DNA of 64,000 bases, taken from contig CASEIV010000011.1 of the NCBI GenBank assembly GCA_949288175.1, forward strand, positions 1 to 64,000. Reading direction: 5' to 3'. The position numbers and the translations under genes were made by a program. Of this stretch, positions 47,192 through 56,576 are shown piece by piece; within the stretch, counting starts at the first letter, position 1, and each line of letters starts with the position of its first letter. This DNA comes from an uncultured Eubacteriales bacterium. Lineage in GTDB: Bacteria; Bacillota; Clostridia; TANB77; CAG-508. The notes under the pieces are model-generated. The model was not told where the DNA came from. It saw nothing but the letters and a program-made list of their open reading frames with translations, and made no database searches.

Positions 47192-47309
47192 ATATCAAAT
47201 GTATGATTAAGTATATGATAATGTATATGACAAAATATAAAATTAAAGAAAATAGGGGTTTATAGGCATACCTCAAAAAAACCTAAATATATATTAAAAG
47301 GAAAAGAAG

Positions 47310-47792
47310 ATGAAAAGTGAAATTGAAAATGAAATGAAATTAGAATTTATTAGTAAATCTGCAAATGAAGCATTTGCTAGAATTACAGTTGCCGCTTTTG
47401 CATCACAATTAGACCCAACGATTGAAGAATTAGCAGATATTAAAACAGCCGTTTCTGAAGCAGTTACCAATTGTATTATTCATGGATATGATAAAAAACA
47501 GGGAATTGTAAAAATATTTGCCAGGTTAAAAGAAAACGAGATTTTAATAGAAATATCAGACAAAGGAAAAGGAATTGAAAACATTGATATAGCAAAAGAA
47601 CCATTATATACGACCAAACCCAATTTAGAAAGATCAGGTATGGGATTTACAATTATGGAAAGTTTTATGGATGAAGTAGATGTAGAATCTGTTGTGGGGC
47701 TGGGAACAAAAGTAACAATGAGAAAAGTCATAAAAAATAAACTGGAAAATGAAGAATCTGATGATGAATTTGAAATGATTACAAGAGAATAG
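47310..47792 (+). CDS. spoIIAB: anti-sigma F factor SpoIIAB
   Basis: SpoIIAB is a GHKL kinase that holds sigma F inactive and phosphorylates SpoIIAA. The 160-residue protein has the N box [11 protein letters not shown] near 51, G1 DKGKGIENI and G2 [16 protein letters not shown]. An acidic tail of about 15 residues exceeds the usual end. AAAAGGAAAAG precedes the ATG. Confidence 0.96.
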   Translation: MKSEIENEMKLEFISKSANEAFARITVAAFASQLDPTIEELADIKTAVSEAVTNCIIHGYDKKQGIVKIFARLKENEILIEISDKGKGIENIDIAKEPLYTTKPNLERSGMGFTIMESFMDEVDVESVVGLGTKVTMRKVIKNKLENEESDDEFEMITRE

Positions 47793-47801
47793 AGGTAAAC
47801 T

Positions 47802-48530
47802 ATGTTTGAAAACAGTGTGGAAGCAATCAAAAAAGCACAATCTGGTGATAAATATGAACTAGAGAGAATGATTAGGGATAACAATGGACTTATATGGAGT
47901 ATTGTCAAAAGATTTAATGGAAGAGGTTATGATTTAGAAGATTTATACCAGATAGGGTGTATGGGATTTATAAAATCCATCAAAAGATTTGATACCAATT
48001 ATGATGTAAAATTATCTACATATGCAGTTCCCTATATGATAGGAGAAATTAAACGATATATTCGTGATGATGGACCAATAAAAGTTAGTAGAAGTATTAA
48101 AGAATTAGGTATGAAGATAAGAGAATTGCAAAAAGAGAATATAAATAAAAAAGGGAAGGAATTAACGATCGAAGAATTAGAAAAAGAATTAAAAATTTCG
48201 AAGGAAGATATTGGATTAGCATTAGAAGCAAACAATACCATAGAATCGATAGATGGAAAATTTTATACAGATAATAAAGATGGAAATAGTATTAACTTAA
48301 TAGAAAAAATTTCATCAGATAAAAACGAAGAAGAATGTATCACAAATAAATTAGCAATCAAACAATTAATAGAAGGATTAGAAGATAGAGATAAAGAAAT
48401 TATTTTATTGAGATTTTATAAAGATAAAACACAATCACAAGTGGCAAAAATCCTTGGAATTACACAAGTGCAAGTATCAAGATTAGAAAGAAAAATTTTG
48501 AATAATATGAAAATGAAGCTAATTTCGTAA
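47802..48530 (+). CDS. sigF: RNA polymerase sigma factor SigF
   Basis: Sigma F is the first forespore sigma factor. The 242-residue protein has region 2 (DLEDLYQIGCMGFIKSIKRF, LSTYAVPYMIGEIKRYIRDD), region 3 (VSRSIKEL) and region 4 (KDKTQSQVAKILGITQVQVSRLE). It begins nine bases after spoIIAB. It should control the SASP-type and spoIIQ-like genes, directly or through sigma G. Confidence 0.96.
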   Translation: MFENSVEAIKKAQSGDKYELERMIRDNNGLIWSIVKRFNGRGYDLEDLYQIGCMGFIKSIKRFDTNYDVKLSTYAVPYMIGEIKRYIRDDGPIKVSRSIKELGMKIRELQKENINKKGKELTIEELEKELKISKEDIGLALEANNTIESIDGKFYTDNKDGNSINLIEKISSDKNEEECITNKLAIKQLIEGLEDRDKEIILLRFYKDKTQSQVAKILGITQVQVSRLERKILNNMKMKLIS

Positions 48531-48542
48531 AGAGGTGATCAG

Positions 48543-49554
48543 TTGAAAAAAGTTTTTATCTATTTTTTTGCTTTTTTATTTCTTTGTTTTATTCTACCAG
48601 CATTACTGACGAAATCAGAAATCAGTGCATCATCAGAAATGAGCAATGAGGAAGATAATAAACAAGAAAGTGAAAAGGTTATAGAGCCATATATTTATAA
48701 TCAATATGGAACGATAAAATTGCTACATATAGATACCAATGAAGTAGAAGAAGTTGCTTTAGATACATATCTTTGTCATGTAGTATCAGCAGAAATGCCA
48801 GTAGATTTTGAAAAAGAAGCATTAAAAGCGCAAGCGATTGTTGCAAGAACCTATACTATTTATAAAATCAATAATAAAAAACATGATAATGCAGATATCT
48901 GTGACGATTCTACTTGTTGCCAGGCCTGGATTTCAAAAGAGGATAGATTCGCTAGGTGGGATGGAGACAAAGAAGCAAAGTGGAGTAAAATAGAAGAATG
49001 TGTGAAAGAAACACAGGGAAAAATTATTACATATAATAATCAACCAATCAATGCCTTTTTTCATTCTAATAGTGGAGGAAAAACAGAGCTTCCTGTAGAT
49101 GTATGGGGTGGACGGTAGTAATATGCCATATCTTCAAGTTGTTGAAACAGCAGGAGAGGAAGGATATACGCAATATAATTCTGAAGTAGAACTAACGAAT
49201 GAAGAAGTATTGGGAAAATTAAAAGAAAAATATGCAGATATTCAAATTGATTTTAATAATCAGGAAGAGATAAAAATATTAGAATATACAAGTAGTGGAA
49301 GAGTAAAAACAATTAAATTTGGTAATCACGAAATCTCAGGTACAGAAGCAAGGAGTATATTTGGATTACGTTCTACCAATTTTGAAATCTTTAAAGAGGA
49401 TGGGAAAATAAAATTTACAGTTATCGGATATGGGCATGGTGTAGGAATGAGCCAAACAGGTGCAGATAGTATGGCAAAGACAGGAAATACAGCAGAAGAA
49501 ATTATTAACCATTTCTATGTTGGTGTAGAGATTAAAGATGTTAATTCTCTCTAA
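48543..49554 (+). CDS. spoIID: SpoIID peptidoglycan lytic transglycosylase, +1 shift at CGG
   Basis: SpoIID cuts glycan strands during engulfment. It starts at TTG 48543 after AAAGAGGTGATC; a membrane helix is at about 3-22. The first 190 residues include AEMPVDFEKEALKAQAIVAR (catalytic Glu region) and FFHSNSGGKTE. Codon 191 is CGG (49113-49115), followed by TAG in frame 0. In the +1 frame the protein continues WGG-G-SNMPYLQVVE to GYGHGVGMSQTGADSMA and ends at 49554, for a total of 336 residues (B. subtilis about 343). Without the shift, the conserved C-terminal third is lost. It lies just after sigF and before a spoIIQ-like gene. Confidence 0.88.
49113..49116 (+). other. CGG +1 frameshift site 6 (SpoIID)
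   Basis: In-frame CGGT after GGA at codon 191, with TAG as the next 0-frame codon. The +1 frame gives WGG-G-SNMPYLQ. Confidence 0.82.
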
Positions 49555-49577
49555 ATAGCAACTCTTTCACTCAGGCT

Positions 49578-49775
49578 CAACTCCTTGTATATTCATTTCT
49601 TATAAATTCCTCGGTTCAATACGAATAACAAGAAACTCTAAAATAATTTTATGGCACCCTTTCACTTAGTCCTCGCTACGCTCGACGCGAACATTTTCCA
49701 TAAAATTATTTAAGAGTTTCTAATTATTCTCCAATCACATTCGTCATTTATTCGAAATGAATATACAAGGAGTTG
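49578..49775. repeat. fold-back element, family R3 copy 1
   Basis: Outer arms CAACTCCTTGTATATTCATT and AATGAATATACAAGGAGTTG are inverted. Inner arms AGAAACTCTAAAATAATTTT (from 49631) and AAAATTATTTAAGAGTTTCT (to 49721) are also inverted. It shares TTTCACTCAGGCTCAA (just before 49578) and CCAATCACATTCG (49731-49743) with the element in the 56.2-56.4 kb region, where the inner part is inverted. It fills the spoIID to spoIIQ-like gap. Confidence 0.75.
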
Positions 49776-49863
49776 TCTTTCTTTTTCAAAAAATTATTAA
49801 AAAATGTATAATCTTTTTAAAAAAGGAAATACTTGTAATAATAAAGTATTTAAGGAGGATTAT

Positions 49864-50682
49864 ATGAAAAAGGATATTCATTTAAAAAATATAGGGGAAA
49901 AAAATATAAATGACAAAATAATTTCTTATGTAGTGATGGGAGTAATTATTGTTGCGATTATTATCATTTCTCTTCTATTATATAGTCAAAAAATCAATAA
50001 AGATGTAAAGGATGAGACAATGACATTAGAGCAAATGACAGATGCAATAGGAAAAACAAATGAATATAATGAAGAAACAGAAAGTGCGAGTACAGAAATA
50101 GGAAAAACGGTTGAAGAAAGTAAAGAGGAAGATAAGCAAGAAAATGTACAGAATGAAACGGTGCAAAATACAATTAGTAATGAAAGTGTAGAAAGTAGAG
50201 CAAGTACTAATACAACACAAAACGTAACACCAAATACAACCAGTGAAGAACAACAAGAAACACAAGAAGTAAAAGAGTTATCATTTGAAAGACCAGTAGA
50301 AGGAGAAATTGTCAGAGAATTTGCGCAAGATAATTTAGTATATTCAGAAACATTAGAAGAATGGGTTACACATAATGGAATCGATATAAAAGCAGACAAA
50401 ACAACAGTTGTAAAAGCAGCAGAAGCAGGTGTTATAAAATCTATAAAAAATGATCCAAGATATGGATTAACAATTGTGATTGAACATGATGATACGTATC
50501 AAACAGTATATTCCAATTTATTAACTTCTGAATTTGTTGTGGAAGGAGAAACTGTAGAAAAGGGACAATCTATAGGAACTGTTGGAAATAGTGCTGTATT
50601 TGAAATTGCAGATGAACCACATTTACATTTTGAAATATTAAAAGATGCTATTGCCATCGATCCGTCCATTTATATACAATAA
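49864..50682 (+). CDS. SpoIIQ-like M23 peptidase-domain protein
   Basis: The 272-residue protein has a membrane helix (about 17-39) and a Ser/Thr/Glu/Asn-rich linker (about 50-130). A LytM/M23 domain has HNGIDI near 168 and HLHFEI near 257. Both metal-ligand motifs (HxxxD and HxH) are present, unlike Bacillus SpoIIQ, which lost the first His; clostridial SpoIIQ usually keeps them. It sits directly after spoIID. The partner SpoIIIAH is not in the window. Start ATG 49864 follows AAGGAGG. Confidence 0.85.
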   Translation: MKKDIHLKNIGEKNINDKIISYVVMGVIIVAIIIISLLLYSQKINKDVKDETMTLEQMTDAIGKTNEYNEETESASTEIGKTVEESKEEDKQENVQNETVQNTISNESVESRASTNTTQNVTPNTTSEEQQETQEVKELSFERPVEGEIVREFAQDNLVYSETLEEWVTHNGIDIKADKTTVVKAAEAGVIKSIKNDPRYGLTIVIEHDDTYQTVYSNLLTSEFVVEGETVEKGQSIGTVGNSAVFEIADEPHLHFEILKDAIAIDPSIYIQ

Positions 50683-50697
50683 CTTAATTTTTAGCAA

Positions 50698-50726
50698 TTG
50701 ACGAAGCAGAATATGTATGATAAAAT
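50698..50726 (+). promoter_or_regulatory. promoter of ychF
   Basis: TTGACG (50698-50703), 17 bases and TAAAAT (50721-50726) lie about 50 bases before ychF. Confidence 0.6.
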
Positions 50727-50778
50727 ACGCTAGTAAGTAGCTTAACTACTAAATAAATATAGAAGAGGGAATGAAAAA

Positions 50779-51870
50779 ATGAAGTTAGGAATCGTTGGAC
50801 TACCAAATGTAGGAAAAAGTACATTATTTAATAGTATAACAAAAGCAGGTGCAGAATGTGCAAATTATCCATTTTGTACAATAGAACCAAATGTTGGAGT
50901 AGTACCTGTTCCAGATGAGAGATTAGATGTATTAACCGATATGTATCATCCACAAAAAACAACACATGCAGTTATTGAATTTGTGGATATAGCAGGATTG
51001 GTAAAAGGAGCAAGTAAAGGAGAAGGATTAGGAAATAAATTTTTATCACATATCCGTGAAACAGATGCTATATGTGAAGTAGTTAGATGTTTTGAAGATT
51101 CTAATATTGTACATGTTGATGGAAATATAGACCCAGTAAGAGATATTGAAACCATTAACTTGGAATTAATATTTGCAGATATAGAAACTGTTAATAAAAG
51201 ATTAGATAAAGCAAAGAAAAATTTGAAAGCAGATAAAAAATATCAAGAAGAAATTGATTTGTTAGAAAAAATAAAAGAAAATCTAGAAAATGGAATTTCA
51301 GCAAGAGCCATTGACTTTAATGAAGATGAGCAAGCTTTAGTAAAAGATATGTTTTTATTAACAACAAAACCAATATTATATATTGCAAATGTATCTGAAG
51401 AACAATTAAGTGATGCAGAAAATGACCTAATGGTCAAAAAGGTAAAAGAATATGCTGCAAAAGAAAAAGCAGAAGTAATACCATTATGTGTAAAAGTGGA
51501 AGAAGAATTATCAGGACTAGATGATAATGATAAAAAAGAAATGCTAGAAATGTTGGGATTAGAAGAATCAGGACTAGATAAAGTAATTAAGAAAAGTTAT
51601 GACTTATTAGGTTTAATGTCATTCTTAACAGCAGGAGAACCAGAAGTAAGAGCATGGACAATCAAGAAGGGGACAAAAGCTCCACAAGCAGCAGGAAAGA
51701 TACATTCAGACATTGAAAGAGGTTTTATCAAAGCAGAAGTTGTTTCTTTTAAAGACTTAGTAGAACAAGGTTCAATGGTTTCAGCAAAAGAAAAGGGATT
51801 AGTCAGATCAGAAGGAAAAGATTACATTATGCAAGATGGAGATATTGTTCTATTTAAATTTAATGTGTAA
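50779..51870 (+). CDS. ychF: redox-regulated ATPase YchF (OLA1 family)
   Basis: YchF is an Obg-family ATPase that binds ribosomes. The 363-residue protein has the P-loop GLPNVGKST near 7-15, DIAGLVKGASKGEGLGN and NVSEEQL (the NxxE element in place of NKxD). A C-terminal TGS domain has SFLTAGEPEVRAWTI and GSMVSAKEKGLVRSEGKDY. All are normal for the family. Confidence 0.96.
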   Translation: MKLGIVGLPNVGKSTLFNSITKAGAECANYPFCTIEPNVGVVPVPDERLDVLTDMYHPQKTTHAVIEFVDIAGLVKGASKGEGLGNKFLSHIRETDAICEVVRCFEDSNIVHVDGNIDPVRDIETINLELIFADIETVNKRLDKAKKNLKADKKYQEEIDLLEKIKENLENGISARAIDFNEDEQALVKDMFLLTTKPILYIANVSEEQLSDAENDLMVKKVKEYAAKEKAEVIPLCVKVEEELSGLDDNDKKEMLEMLGLEESGLDKVIKKSYDLLGLMSFLTAGEPEVRAWTIKKGTKAPQAAGKIHSDIERGFIKAEVVSFKDLVEQGSMVSAKEKGLVRSEGKDYIMQDGDIVLFKFNV

Positions 51871-51871
51871 G

Positions 51872-51948
51872 AATTTAACTTTGTTGTATAAGGAAAATCT
51901 TATATGTGGTTAAGATAAAAGTTAAATTTTCTATATAATAAGAAAGAA
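51872..51948 (+). repeat. repeated intergenic hairpin (copy B)
   Basis: TTTAACTTTGTTGTATAAGG and AAAAGTTAAATTTTCTATAT form an imperfect stem matching the unit at 12439 (about two thirds identical by eye). The rest of the gap to 52191 holds the promoter at 52103 and no gene. Confidence 0.5.
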
Positions 51949-52102
51949 GAACACGAATGATGATGATTCTTATAGATTAATAAAGTTTATATTTTGTAAC
52001 AAAAATGTAATAAAAAAATCAAAAAAATATATTGACGAAAAAGTAAAATAAGTATATTATAATGATGATGTAAACAAAAGATAGACAATAGTGTGTTTGT
52101 GG

Positions 52103-52131
52103 ACTTGCAATTATTAAAAAAAAGTGTTATA
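52103..52131 (+). promoter_or_regulatory. promoter of LPxTG protein gene
   Basis: TTGCAA (52103-52108), 17 bases and a perfect TATAAT (52126-52131). Confidence 0.65.
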
Positions 52132-52191
52132 ATAATAATTGTTTATAGAGTAATCGAAAAAAATATACTATTTGAAGTAAGGAGAGGTAAT

Positions 52192-52566
52192 ATGAAAAAA
52201 TCAATTATTTTAAAAAGTTTTTTAGTAATTTTAATATGTACAATGTTTATATTTGCAATAACACCAGTATATGCATCAACAGACGAAGGATTTGAAGATA
52301 TATTAACAGGAAACACATCAAATACAGGAAATACAGGGAATACATCAAACACTGGAAACACAAATACAAGAAATACAAATACAAATTCAAGTAATGTTCA
52401 AAACTTAAATGCATTAAGAAATACAAGTAATACTGCTAATACATCAAATTCTTTACCAAAGACAGGAATAGAAGATTCATTACCAACAGTATTATTAGTT
52501 GTTGTATTTGCAATTTCAGCAATTTATGCATATAAGAAAATAAAAGATTATAGAAATATTGATTAA
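52192..52566 (+). CDS. small LPxTG-anchored surface protein
   Basis: The 124-residue protein has a signal peptide (about 1-28, ending PVYAS) and a low-complexity Asn/Thr/Ser/Gly middle (NTGNTSNTGN repeats, about 38-88). The sortase signal is LPKTG near 90, followed by a membrane helix (LPTVLLVVVFAISAIYAY) and a Lys/Arg tail. It is likely a cell-wall-anchored stalk or spacer. The convergent sortase gene next to it is the probable enzyme. Start ATG 52192 follows AAGGAGAGG. Confidence 0.88.
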   Translation: MKKSIILKSFLVILICTMFIFAITPVYASTDEGFEDILTGNTSNTGNTGNTSNTGNTNTRNTNTNSSNVQNLNALRNTSNTANTSNSLPKTGIEDSLPTVLLVVVFAISAIYAYKKIKDYRNID

Positions 52567-52587
52567 TAATAAATTATGATAAAGTAA

Positions 52588-52617
52588 ATTGAAGATGATT
52601 AAACATCTTCAATTTTT
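52588..52617. terminator. bidirectional terminator between LPxTG and sortase genes
   Basis: AATTGAAGATG and CATCTTCAATTTTT form a perfect stem. It overlaps the last codons of the sortase gene on the other strand. Confidence 0.8.
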
Positions 52618-53285
52618 GCTTTTATAATGATTCGATTACCATTAAAATTATTACACGTAACTAAAGTTAATTCAAAAGAATCTGTAATTGTATGATATAC
52701 TGGGGATAAATCATCAGATTTTACTTCATAATTTTTAATAACAGAATACGTATATTGATTATCATAAGTATCATATACATATATTTTATCATCTATATTT
52801 AATTCTTTAATTTTACTAAAAAATTTATCATTATCATAGTTATGTCCAGCAATACATAAATTAGAATTGTTAGAATTTATATAAGGAAAATCTCCAAAAA
52901 ATCGACAGGGAGAAGTTTTTAATAATTCATCTGTTAATTCATTGAAAATTGGATAAGAAATATTTAATGCAGGGATTTTAATGATACCAATAATGCTGTT
53001 AGATTCGAGTTGAGTAGAATTATCTGTATTATCAGAATATAATTTGGTAATACTATAGTTATTAATTAATAAATTAGAGAAATCTTCTTTATGGTTCAAA
53101 GAAATTTTGTAATAAGTAAAAACAGAAGTAATAATAAATATAGCAATAATAGAGAGAAAGAATTGAATATTAAATATTTTTTTATAAGAATGTTTTTTAG
53201 AAGGAATTGTATATTTATTATTGGAATCTTCTGATTGGTCAATATGTTTATTTAAGTCAATATTAATTATTTGATTCATATACAT
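52599..53285 (-). CDS. class D-like sortase
   Basis: Sortases cut LPxTG and join the protein to the wall. The 228-residue enzyme has a membrane helix (about 38-60) and the catalytic His in CIAGHNYDNDKFF near 146. The catalytic Cys is in LTLVTCNNFNG near 210 and the Arg in GNRIIIKA near 218. Length and helix position fit class D/E enzymes. ATG 53285 follows AAAGGAATGGC. It is convergent with the small LPxTG gene and may act on it. Confidence 0.88.
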   Translation of the reverse strand: MYMNQIINIDLNKHIDQSEDSNNKYTIPSKKHSYKKIFNIQFFLSIIAIFIITSVFTYYKISLNHKEDFSNLLINNYSITKLYSDNTDNSTQLESNSIIGIIKIPALNISYPIFNELTDELLKTSPCRFFGDFPYINSNNSNLCIAGHNYDNDKFFSKIKELNIDDKIYVYDTYDNQYTYSVIKNYEVKSDDLSPVYHTITDSFELTLVTCNNFNGNRIIIKAKIEDV

Positions 53286-53416
53286 GCCATTCCTTTCATT
53301 CTTTATAAAATTTTAAATCCATTAATTATTAGTATTTCCGTATACAATAAAAATATGATAGTTAAAATGAATAAAAAAATGGAATTTTTAAAGTTCAAAA
53401 TTTTTATAAAAAAGGT

Positions 53417-53445
53417 TTGACATTTTTATATATTTAATAGATAAT
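53417..53445 (+). promoter_or_regulatory. promoter of glgP
   Basis: TTGACA (53417-53422), 17 bases and GATAAT (53440-53445). Confidence 0.65.
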
Positions 53446-53510
53446 GTATATATGAAATAAAATGTAACAGCAAGAAAAAAAGAATGAGAATTACTAAGGA
53501 GGAAATATAG

Positions 53511-56081
53511 ATGTATGTTTTTAATAGGATAACAGTAAATCCACAATTACCAAAAAGAATAGAAAAATTAGGAGAAATATCAAATAATTTATGGTGGTGC
53601 TGGAACACAGAATTTTTAAGATTATTTCAAAAAATTGATATGGATTTATGGGAACAATGTTCAAAAAATCCAGTAAAATTCTTAAAACAAGTATCACAAG
53701 ATAGATTAGAAAAAGTTTCAAAAGATGTTACCTTTTTAAAAGAATATGATAAAGTAGTAGAAAATTTTGAAGATTATATGAATAGTAAAAATACATGGTT
53801 TTCTAATAAATATCCTGGAAATAAAAAGGATTTAATTGCCTATTTTTCAGCAGAATATGGATTAGATCAAACCATACCAATTTATTCAGGTGGACTTGGA
53901 ATTTTATCAGGAGACCATTTAAAGTCTGCAAGTGATTTAGGGGTTCCTTTAGTTGCTGTAGGTTTATTATATAAACATGGATATTTTAATCAAAAAATTA
54001 ATGGATATGGACAACAAGAAACAGAATATAATAGTATCGATTTATATGATTTACCAATTAATCCTGTAAAAGATGACAAAGGTGATGATTTAACAATCTA
54101 TGTTAAATTTCCAAAGAGAAGATTATATCTAAAAGTATGGCAAATTAATGTGGGAAGAGTAAAATTATATTTACTAGATTCAGATATTCCTAAAAATAAT
54201 GAAGAAGATCGAGATGTAACTTTAAAACTATATGGTGGAGACCAAGAAATGAGAATTAGACAAGAGATTGTCTTAGGTATGGCAGGTGTAAGTCTTCTTA
54301 CAAAATATTTAGGATTAAAACCAACCGTTTATCATATGAATGAAGGACATTCAGCATTTTTAAACTTAGAAATTATCAAAAATATTATCAAAGAAAAACA
54401 AGTTTCATTTGAAGTAGCAAGAGATATTGCAAGTTCAAAAACTGTATTTACAACTCATACACCAGTACCAGCAGGAAATGATATATTCCCAATTGAATTG
54501 GTTGAAAAATATTTTAAAGATTTCTGGCCAAGATTAGGTATTACAAGAGAAGAATTCTTGAAACTAGGAATGAAGCCAGGACCAGATTTAGATAAAGGCT
54601 TTAATATGGGAATATTAGCACTAAAAATTGCAGGAAAGAAAAATGGTGTTAGTAAACTTCATGGAGCAGTTTCTAGAGAATTATTTAGTGAAGTATGGCC
54701 TAATATTGCAGCAAATGAATCACCAATTGGATATGTAACAAATGGAATACATACTTGTTCATGGTTGGCACCAAAATTAAAAGAACTATATAACAAATAT
54801 TTAATTCCATATTGGCAAGATAATATGCATCATGATTATGTATGGGAAAAAATTAAAAATATTCCAGATGATAAATTATGGAGTGCCCATGTAGAAAGAA
54901 AAAGAAAATTAATTAATCTTGTAAAGGAAAATACAACAGAAAGATTAAGAAGATCAGGATATGGTTATGAAGAAATTAATGAAATTGTATCAAAATTAAA
55001 TCCAGATGCCTTAACAATCGGTTTCGCTAGAAGATTTGCAACATATAAGAGAGCAACATTAATTTTTAAAGATATTGAAAGAATGACACAAATCATGAAT
55101 AATGCTGGAAGACCAGTACAATTAATCTTTGCAGGAAAAGCACATCCAGCAGACAAAGAAGGGCAAGACTTAATCAAATATATTCATGAAGTATCTATGA
55201 TGCCACAATTTAAAGGAAAAATATTCTTATTAGAAAATTATAATATAGCCATGTCAAGATATTTGATAAGTGGTGTAGATGTATGGTTGAATAATCCAAG
55301 AAGACCTATGGAGGCTTCTGGAACAAGTGGACAAAAAGCATCTGTTAATGGTGTTATCAACTTTAGTGTATTAGATGGCTGGTGGGCAGAAGGATATACA
55401 CAAAATAATGGTTGGACAATTGGAACAAATGCAGAATATGATTCTTATGAAGCCCAAGATATGGCAGATAGTCAAAGTATGTATCATACCTTAGAAGAAA
55501 AAATTATTCCAATTTATTATGATAGAGATAAAAATGGAATATCAAAAAGATGGATGGAAATGATGAAAAATTCTATCATGACAACAGGTGGTAAATATAG
55601 TACGGCTAGAATGTTGGTAGACTACACAGACCAATTATATATTCCATTATGTAATTTAACTAAAAAATATTATGAAAATATAGATAATGTAGCAGCATAT
55701 AATGCATGGAAAAAAGATTTATTTGAAAATTGGAAAGATATTAAGATTACACAAGAGAATAGCAATTTAGATAATATAACTATTGATGCTGGAAATAAAA
55801 TTGAAGTGGGTTGTGAAGTTCAACTTCCAAATATTGATGTAGAAAACGTAACAGTAGAAGCATATTATGGAAAAATATTAGATAATGGTGTTGTAGAAAA
55901 TGTTAGTATTATTCCAATGCAACTACAAGAAGCAGATGAAGAACATAGAAAATATTATTTTACAACAAAAATTGAATTAACAACTGGTGGAAATTATGGG
56001 TATACATTTAGAGTGATGCCAAAACATGAAATGTTATTAGAACCAGCAAATTTAAATTTAGTAAAATGGATAACGAAATAA
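53511..56081 (+). CDS. glgP: alpha-glucan phosphorylase
   Basis: GlgP releases glucose-1-phosphate from glycogen-like glucans. The 856-residue protein begins with the DUF3417 domain (NNLWWCWN) and then the phosphorylase body (AYFSAEYGLDQTIPIYSGGLG; HMNEGHSAF; TTHTPVPAGND). The pyridoxal-phosphate site is EASGTSGQKASVNG with its Lys near 610. The C-terminal extension of about 100 residues is a beta-rich domain. It could work with the glycogen-synthase-like protein at 2598. No in-frame CGG. Confidence 0.94.
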   Translation: MYVFNRITVNPQLPKRIEKLGEISNNLWWCWNTEFLRLFQKIDMDLWEQCSKNPVKFLKQVSQDRLEKVSKDVTFLKEYDKVVENFEDYMNSKNTWFSNKYPGNKKDLIAYFSAEYGLDQTIPIYSGGLGILSGDHLKSASDLGVPLVAVGLLYKHGYFNQKINGYGQQETEYNSIDLYDLPINPVKDDKGDDLTIYVKFPKRRLYLKVWQINVGRVKLYLLDSDIPKNNEEDRDVTLKLYGGDQEMRIRQEIVLGMAGVSLLTKYLGLKPTVYHMNEGHSAFLNLEIIKNIIKEKQVSFEVARDIASSKTVFTTHTPVPAGNDIFPIELVEKYFKDFWPRLGITREEFLKLGMKPGPDLDKGFNMGILALKIAGKKNGVSKLHGAVSRELFSEVWPNIAANESPIGYVTNGIHTCSWLAPKLKELYNKYLIPYWQDNMHHDYVWEKIKNIPDDKLWSAHVERKRKLINLVKENTTERLRRSGYGYEEINEIVSKLNPDALTIGFARRFATYKRATLIFKDIERMTQIMNNAGRPVQLIFAGKAHPADKEGQDLIKYIHEVSMMPQFKGKIFLLENYNIAMSRYLISGVDVWLNNPRRPMEASGTSGQKASVNGVINFSVLDGWWAEGYTQNNGWTIGTNAEYDSYEAQDMADSQSMYHTLEEKIIPIYYDRDKNGISKRWMEMMKNSIMTTGGKYSTARMLVDYTDQLYIPLCNLTKKYYENIDNVAAYNAWKKDLFENWKDIKITQENSNLDNITIDAGNKIEVGCEVQLPNIDVENVTVEAYYGKILDNGVVENVSIIPMQLQEADEEHRKYYFTTKIELTTGGNYGYTFRVMPKHEMLLEPANLNLVKWITK

Positions 56082-56088
56082 AAAGAAC

Positions 56089-56576
56089 AAAAAGGGAATT
56101 TGGGGACGGACTCATTTTTCCCTTTTTTTGAATCTAAGCAGAATAAAAAATATAGAATATAAAGTCATTACACGATTTTGTATAAGCTAAATTTTCACAG
56201 AAATTCTAAAAGAAAAAAATGTGCCGCTTTCATTCAGGCTCAATCCAGTGATATATTCATTTCGCATAATATGTCGAATGTGATTGGAGTACTTGTACTC
56301 TTTCTAAATAAAAAATAAATGAGGAAGCGCGAATTCTTGCAGCGAGAGGCTCATTTATTTTTGATGTAGAAAGAGTAATGTACGTATTGAGCCGAGACAT
56401 TTATAAGAAATGAATATATCACTGGATTGCCCATGAACATTCCTCATTTTTTTCTTTAAGAATTTCTAGTTTCAAATTTAGATACGCAAAATCGTTTCAT
56501 TTTTTTATATTCTATATTTTTTTGTTTCTAAAATTAGAAAAAGGGAAAAATGAGTCCGTCCCCAAATTCCCTTTTT
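56089..56576. repeat. triple-nested fold-back element (REP arms, R2 layer, R3 centre)
   Basis: Outer arms 56089-56128 and 56539-56576 contain AAAAGGGAATTTGGGGACGG and its complement. The middle layer (56148-56204 and 56458-56522) matches the element at 3902 with compensating changes (CACGATTTTG/CAAAATCG against CACAATTTTG/CAAAATTG). The centre (about 56236-56432) is related to the element at 49578 and is bounded by CAATCCAGTGATATATTCAT and its complement. It looks like one fold-back element inserted in the tip of another. It ends at the tmcAL stop codon. Confidence 0.8.

Noticed and set aside
47192-47309. A small gene between spoIIAA and spoIIAB
   Set aside because: No start with a ribosome site gives more than a few codons.
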